From assembly GCA_035293045.1 (NCBI GenBank), contig DATDOY010000150.1:1-17427 (forward strand): a stretch of 17,427 nt of DNA, in the 5' to 3' direction. The number at the start of each line of letters is the position of its first letter. The first letter of the stretch is position 1. The notes under the pieces were generated by a model. It made no database searches and was not told the origin of the DNA. It saw nothing but the letters and a program-made list of their open reading frames with translations. Below, one piece after another: positions 13,832-17,427 of this stretch. The DNA comes from DATDOY01 sp035293045 (lineage in GTDB: Bacteria > Actinomycetota > Acidimicrobiia > IMCC26256 > JACPCJ01). The position numbers and the translations under genes are program-made.

Positions 13832-14505
13832 TCCGACGCGGCGAAGAGTGGGCCGAGCCCGTCCCGACCGTGGAGCCCACCACGGTCGTTGGGGGCGACG
13901 CCGACCTGGCCCGGGCGGCTTCGGAAGCCCGTGGAAGACCGTTGCGGTTCGATCCTCGGTCCGATTCTGACCTCGCTCGTGTCCTGGGCCTCGCCCACGG
14001 GGACGGCGAGGCGGTCGGTCTCGCGGTCGACGCGATGGACGTGGGGGATCTCGGTTGGTGCGTCAACGCGGTGGTGGTCGGAACCGCACCCGACCGCGTG
14101 CGGTGGTGGCATCGCCGGCGCGAAGCGCGCGTGGTCGTCGACGACCGTGAGGCGTTTGTCGGGCCGGCCTTCGCCGTCGTCATCGCCAACGGGCAGTTTC
14201 TTCGCGGATGCGACCTCGTTCCGAAGGGCCATCCCGGAGACGGAAGGCTCGAGGTCCAGGTCTATGCCGTCGAGCCTCGCGAGCGCACCGAGATGCGTCG
14301 GCGCCTGAGCGGGGGCGGCCACCTTCCCCATCCCGGCATCCACCAGTTTCGCGGGCGGCGGGTGTCCGTCTCCTGTGCTCACGCGCGGAGCCTCGAGATC
14401 GACGGCCTCCCGGTCGAGCCGATGGACACCGTCTCAGCCGCCGTCCTGCCGGGGGTCATCCGCCTTGCCGTCGGCAACCTGCGAGGACCGCCTCGTGGCG
14501 AGTGA
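13828..14505 (+). CDS. Diacylglycerol/lipid kinase-like protein with degenerate active site
   Basis: A 225-residue protein resembling the C-terminal two thirds of YegS/DAGK-type lipid kinases. The beta-sandwich domain is recognisable: GPAFAVVIANGQFLRGCDLV, DGRLEVQVYAV, GGGHLPHPGIHQFRGRRVSV, and SLEIDGLPVEPMD before the terminal AVLPGVIRLAV. Upstream, the nucleotide-binding motif GGDGT appears as VGGDADLARAASEA (22-26), and the PLGTxND motif appears as FDPRSDSDLARVLGL (41-55), so both catalytic motifs are altered. The whole N-terminal lobe is also absent: only about 20 residues precede GGDAD, compared with roughly 55 in active enzymes. It is probably a non-catalytic lipid-binding or regulatory relative. 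The ATG 13828 overlaps the helY stop (ATGA). Confidence 0.7.
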   Translation: MIRRGEEWAEPVPTVEPTTVVGGDADLARAASEARGRPLRFDPRSDSDLARVLGLAHGDGEAVGLAVDAMDVGDLGWCVNAVVVGTAPDRVRWWHRRREARVVVDDREAFVGPAFAVVIANGQFLRGCDLVPKGHPGDGRLEVQVYAVEPRERTEMRRRLSGGGHLPHPGIHQFRGRRVSVSCAHARSLEIDGLPVEPMDTVSAAVLPGVIRLAVGNLRGPPRGE

Positions 14506-15319
14506 GCCGCCCCTCGTTGGGCGCCCCGTGAACATCGGCGACGTGCAGGTGACGCCCGTGAGCGACGGGTTCTTGCGGTTCCGCCCGACGGACTTCTTTC
14601 CCCGGAGCAGCGCTGACACGTGGGAGGTCGAAGCGCACCGGGCCTGGTTGGATGGTGACGGGATGCTCGTGCTCCCCATGGCGAGCTTCGTGATCCGTGC
14701 CCCGGGAACGACGCTCCTCGTCGACTGCGGCCTCAACCAAGACGACGGAGATGACTGGCGGGGCGGTCGACTCCCGGATGCACTGTCCGCAGCCGGCCTC
14801 ACTCGCGACGAGATCGACGTCGTCGTGTTCACCCACCTACACGTCGACCACGTCGGCTGGGCGACCGATGCGGGGAGTCCGTTCTTCCCCCGGGCCACCT
14901 ACCGGTGCCACGGGGCGGATTGGGAGTGGAGCGCGACGGCGCAATCGGGACTCCATGGGGCGCGGCTCGCGGGACTCGCCGAGCGCCTCGATCCGATCGG
15001 CGACGGCGAACGGCTCGCCCCGGGCGTCACCGCCGTCGCAACGCCGGGGCACACGCCCGGGCACATCGCCGTCGTCGTGTCCGGCCCCGGCGAGCGGGCG
15101 TTTCTCCTCGGCGATGTTGCACACTGCCCCGTCCAGCTCACGCCGGGGGACTGGAAAACGTGGGGCGACGTCGACCCGGTGGGGGCGGCGCGCACGAGGG
15201 ACCGTCTGCTGCGAGAGATCGAGGGTGACGACATCGTGGCGTCGGCCCATTTTCCCGAACTCCATTTCGGTCGTCTCGTCAGCGCGGGGGAGGGGCGGAC
15301 ATGGGTTCCGCTTTCGTAG
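14495..15319 (+). CDS. Metallo-beta-lactamase-fold hydrolase
   Basis: A 274-residue MBL-fold metal-dependent hydrolase. Visible ligands: THLHVDHVG with His114, His116, Asp118 and His119; TPGHTPGH (183-190); LLGDVAHCP with Asp207; and the C-terminal SAHFPELHFG histidine. The N-terminal part, with FVIRAPGTTLLVDCGLNQDD, is like the lactonase/hydrolase branch (AttM/AiiA-type, alkylsulfatase-unlike), but substrate specificity cannot be read. No signal peptide is present. The start is GTG 14495, with GAGGA at 14483-14487 spaced 7 nt; it overlaps the preceding gene by 11 bp. The frame is open upstream to 14375 inside the lipid-kinase-like gene, which is not used. GTG 14528 is the alternative start. 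Confidence 0.85.
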   Translation: MASEPPLVGRPVNIGDVQVTPVSDGFLRFRPTDFFPRSSADTWEVEAHRAWLDGDGMLVLPMASFVIRAPGTTLLVDCGLNQDDGDDWRGGRLPDALSAAGLTRDEIDVVVFTHLHVDHVGWATDAGSPFFPRATYRCHGADWEWSATAQSGLHGARLAGLAERLDPIGDGERLAPGVTAVATPGHTPGHIAVVVSGPGERAFLLGDVAHCPVQLTPGDWKTWGDVDPVGAARTRDRLLREIEGDDIVASAHFPELHFGRLVSAGEGRTWVPLS

Positions 15320-15322
15320 AGT
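15317..15322 (+). promoter_or_regulatory. -10-like box, leaderless, for the M20 gene
   Basis: TAGAGT begins on the stop codon (TAG, 15317-15319) of the MBL gene and ends 7 nt before ATG 15330, so initiation would fall at or one base before the start codon. No Shine-Dalgarno is seen between them. A -35 is not clear. Confidence 0.45.
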
Positions 15323-15329
15323 CACGACC

Positions 15330-16517
15330 ATGACCTTGAAAGAGCGGGCGGCGGCAGCCGTCGACGCCGTCGCACCCGATCTCGTGGCCCTCTCGCACGC
15401 CATCCACGAGCGACCCGAGTTGGCGTACGAGGAACGGTTCGCAGCGGGCGCCCTCGCCGACGCAATCGAGGCGCACGGCATCGACGTTGAGCGGAGCGCC
15501 TTCGGCCTCGATACGGCGTTCGTCGCCCGGGCGGGCGGAGAGGGCGGGCCGCACGTGGCCATCTGCTGCGAGTACGACGCCCTCCCGGGCATCGGCCATG
15601 CCTGCGGCCACAACGTGATTGCCACGGCCGGACTGGGTGCCGGGTTGGCACTCGCCCGCCTCGCCGTCGAGGCTGGGGGAAGGGTCAGCATCCTTGGGAC
15701 GCCCGCCGAAGAGGGCGGCGGTGGCAAGATCCAGATGGCCGAACGAGGCGCGTTCGAGGGCGTGGACGTGGCGATGATGGTGCACTCGGCCGGATCAGAC
15801 CTGCTCGCCCCCGAGATGCTGGCCATGATCCAGCTCGATGTTCGCGCCCACGGCAAGGAGGCCCACGCGGCCGGATTTCCGTGGCGGGGGCGGAACGCCC
15901 TCGACGCCATCGTGCTCGGATATGTCGGCGTCGCGGCGCTGCGCCAGCACATCCATCCCTCGGAGCGCGTGCACGGCATCATCACGCACGGCGGCGAGGC
16001 ATCGAACGTGGTCCCCCGGGTTGCCGCCGCCCGGTTCAACGTCCGCTCGTCAACGGTGGACCGACTCGAGCGCCTCAGAGCGCGAGTCCTGGCGTGCTTC
16101 GAGGGAGCCGCGGCGGCGGCTGGCTGCGAGCTCGAGCATCGATTCCTCGGGCCGTACGCCGACCTCGTGACCAATGCACCGCTCGCCGCCGCCTATCGCG
16201 CCAACGCAGAGGGCCTGGGGCGCGTGTTCATCGACCCCGACGAGGTGAAGGTGCCGGCGGTCGGGAGCACGGACATGGGCAACGTCAGTCAGATCGTCCC
16301 CGCGATCCACCCGATGATCGCCGTGGCGCCACCGAACGTGCCCCTCCACACCGAGGAGTTCGCCTCGTATGCGGTCTCCGAGCAGGCCGATCAGGGCGTG
16401 GTCGACGGGGCCAAAGCGCTCGCCATGACCGCGATCGACGTCTGGACCGACCCTGAACTCCTGGCCCGGATCCGCTCCGCCTTCGCCGGCGCAGGGGCGA
16501 TCGGGGGTCGGGCATGA
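15330..16517 (+). CDS. M20 family amidohydrolase (AbgB/PM20D2-like)
   Basis: A 395-residue zinc metallopeptidase-fold amidohydrolase. Motifs in order: LSHAIHERPELAYEERFAAG at the N terminus; the metal-binding block CEYDALPGIGHACGHNVIATA (His90, Cys92, His94); catalytic glutamates in LGTPAEEGGGGKIQ (Glu127, Glu128); MMVHSAG (His152); the dimerisation-domain AHGKEAHAAGFPWRGRNALD; THGGEASNVVP; VGSTDMGNVSQ; and the last metal-binding HTEEFA. The CGHN form, instead of CGHD, resembles AbgB/PM20D2 proteins, which cleave N-acyl or p-aminobenzoyl-glutamate type amides or dipeptides. It is cytoplasmic, without a signal peptide. It follows the MBL hydrolase by 10 bp and could share its transcript, but also has its own leaderless -10 box. 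Confidence 0.9.
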   Translation: MTLKERAAAAVDAVAPDLVALSHAIHERPELAYEERFAAGALADAIEAHGIDVERSAFGLDTAFVARAGGEGGPHVAICCEYDALPGIGHACGHNVIATAGLGAGLALARLAVEAGGRVSILGTPAEEGGGGKIQMAERGAFEGVDVAMMVHSAGSDLLAPEMLAMIQLDVRAHGKEAHAAGFPWRGRNALDAIVLGYVGVAALRQHIHPSERVHGIITHGGEASNVVPRVAAARFNVRSSTVDRLERLRARVLACFEGAAAAAGCELEHRFLGPYADLVTNAPLAAAYRANAEGLGRVFIDPDEVKVPAVGSTDMGNVSQIVPAIHPMIAVAPPNVPLHTEEFASYAVSEQADQGVVDGAKALAMTAIDVWTDPELLARIRSAFAGAGAIGGRA

Positions 16518-16546
16518 GGTCCCCCTGGGCCCCCGGTTGCCACCGG

Positions 16547-16552
16547 TAGCAT
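16547..16552 (+). promoter_or_regulatory. -10-like box for the ThyX-like gene, near-leaderless
   Basis: TAGCAT ends 10 nt before ATG 16563. A start about 7 nt downstream of the box would give a leader of only 3-4 nt. No Shine-Dalgarno is present in the 45-bp gap after the M20 gene. Confidence 0.4.
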
Positions 16553-16562
16553 CAGCGGTCCC

Positions 16563-17427
16563 ATGCGCTACGTCGCCGAGGACTGGACGTCCGAAGAGGC
16601 CGAGATCCTTCGGCGATATTTCACGAACCTCGATGAGCCGGTCTTCGCGCTCGTCAATCTCCCGGAGGTCGTGAAGGGCGCGCTCTTCGCCCGCTACTCC
16701 CGCACCCACAAGAGCCTGCGGCGTCTCTTCCTCGACGAGTTCGTCGAGGAGCTCGACATCACGGGCGACGAAACCATCGACGCCACGGTGGGGCTGCGGC
16801 GCGCCGAGGAGCTCTACGAGCGAGTGTTCTTTGAGTACGGCGACGACTCGGTTGCCCAGCTCGGTGGCGTCCACCTCGCCTGCGAACAGGCGTCGAACCT
16901 CCTCACCAAGATCCTCGAGTGGGGCCGGCTGATGGCGTACCTCGAGCAGTCGACCCGGTACATCCCGTATCAGGAGCGTCTGGCCGGGCGGTACCGCTAC
17001 TGGCGTGATCCCGACGTGCTCGGTTCGCACCTTGGGGCGCGCTACGTCGCCGATCTCGACGCCATGTTCGACTCCTATTCGGAGATGTATCCGCTGGTCG
17101 AGGAGTGGGCCAAGGAGCGATACCCGAAGGGACCGGACGACTCCGACTTTGTGTACCGCCAAACCATCAAAGCCAAGACGTGCGACGCGCTCCGGGGCGT
17201 GCTCCCGGCCGCCACGCTGGCCAATGTCGGAATCTACGGGACGGGGCAAGCCTACGAAATGCTGCTGTTGCGGATGCGGGCGCACCCCTTACCGGAGGCC
17301 CGGTGGTACGCCGACCTCATGCTCCGCGAGTTGCGGAAGGTCATCCCGTCGTTTCTCAAGCGCGTGGACCGCGAGGACCGAGGGGTCGCCTGGGCGGGGT
17401 ACATGACCGACACCCGTCGGGAAACGC
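16563..17427 (+). CDS. ThyX-like (FAD-dependent thymidylate synthase family) protein, 3' end cut by the window
   Basis: The frame is open from ATG 16563 to the end of the window (288 codons, no stop). The sequence has ThyX-family hallmarks: GDDSVAQLGGVHLACEQASN, then EWGRLMAYLEQSTRYIPYQ (119-137), then KTCDALRGVLPAATLANVGI and GTGQAYEMLLLRMR with REL. Classical ThyX makes dTMP from dUMP with methylenetetrahydrofolate and FAD, and has a RHRxxSxNExSxRY signature; here the aligned stretch is WGRLMAYLEQSTRY, which keeps Arg122, Glu128, Ser130, Arg132 and Tyr133 but loses the first Arg, the His, Ser and Asn. At 288 codons without a stop it is already longer than usual single-domain ThyX (about 220-260), so it may belong to a longer, duplicated ThyX-like group. 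Catalytic activity is uncertain. Confidence 0.8.
   Translation, partial: MRYVAEDWTSEEAEILRRYFTNLDEPVFALVNLPEVVKGALFARYSRTHKSLRRLFLDEFVEELDITGDETIDATVGLRRAEELYERVFFEYGDDSVAQLGGVHLACEQASNLLTKILEWGRLMAYLEQSTRYIPYQERLAGRYRYWRDPDVLGSHLGARYVADLDAMFDSYSEMYPLVEEWAKERYPKGPDDSDFVYRQTIKAKTCDALRGVLPAATLANVGIYGTGQAYEMLLLRMRAHPLPEARWYADLMLRELRKVIPSFLKRVDREDRGVAWAGYMTDTRRET

Noticed and set aside
14697..15329. Upstream extension of the M20 frame inside the MBL gene
   Set aside because: It is Ser/Thr/Arg-rich shadow sequence over an MBL gene with all ligands; family similarity starts at ATG 15330.
1..17427. CRISPR arrays, tRNA/rRNA genes, IS elements, prophage or defence modules
   Set aside because: No regularly spaced repeats, transposase or integrase motifs, terminal repeats or tRNA cloverleaf sequences were noticed by reading; a dedicated scan could not be run.

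Overview
The window is high-GC, tightly packed bacterial DNA from an actinobacterium. The main evidence is an actinobacterial 20S proteasome (prcB, prcA), the Pup ligase pafA, and the pafB/pafC – tat – helY gene order known from Mycobacterium. A DUF3866 gene between pafA and pafB and a divergent overall layout suggest a deep-branching class such as Acidimicrobiia; that placement is inference.

Layout: (1) 1-5752, the Pup-proteasome block: the 3' end of prcB, prcA, a small reverse-strand DUF2007 membrane protein, pafA, a DUF3866 gene, and the WYL regulators pafB and pafC. (2) 5791-6420, signal peptidase I (lepB). (3) 6446-9106, a reverse-strand pair: a hybrid GAF/PAS sensor histidine kinase followed by a glycerophosphodiester phosphodiesterase. 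(4) 9107-9306, a 200-bp divergent region with a possible sigma-28/WhiG-type promoter and two perfect hairpins upstream of a small zinc-ribbon protein. (5) 9688-11148, a small membrane protein, then tatA and tatC. (6) 11159-16517, the Ski2-like helicase helY, a lipid-kinase-like protein with a ruined active site, a metallo-beta-lactamase-fold hydrolase and an M20 amidohydrolase. (7) From 16563 to the window end, a truncated ThyX-like gene with an altered signature.

The genes support protein quality control (Pup tagging by PafA, degradation by PrcBA), its transcriptional partner PafBC (DNA-damage response in mycobacteria), protein export (Tat and signal peptidase) and RNA metabolism (HelY). Coding density is very high, with start/stop overlaps at prcB/prcA, pafB/pafC, helY/lipid-kinase-like and lipid-kinase-like/MBL. 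Several genes (DUF2007, the small membrane protein, M20, and probably pafA and thyX-like) have a TANNNT -10-like box so close to the start codon that transcripts would be leaderless or nearly so.

I see no CRISPR array, tRNA, rRNA, insertion sequence or prophage. Most of the window is conserved actinobacterial core. The less ordinary elements are the structured 9191-9306 leader, the degenerate lipid kinase, the DUF3866 gene inside the paf cluster, the non-canonical ThyX and the divergent leaderless promoter pair before pafA.
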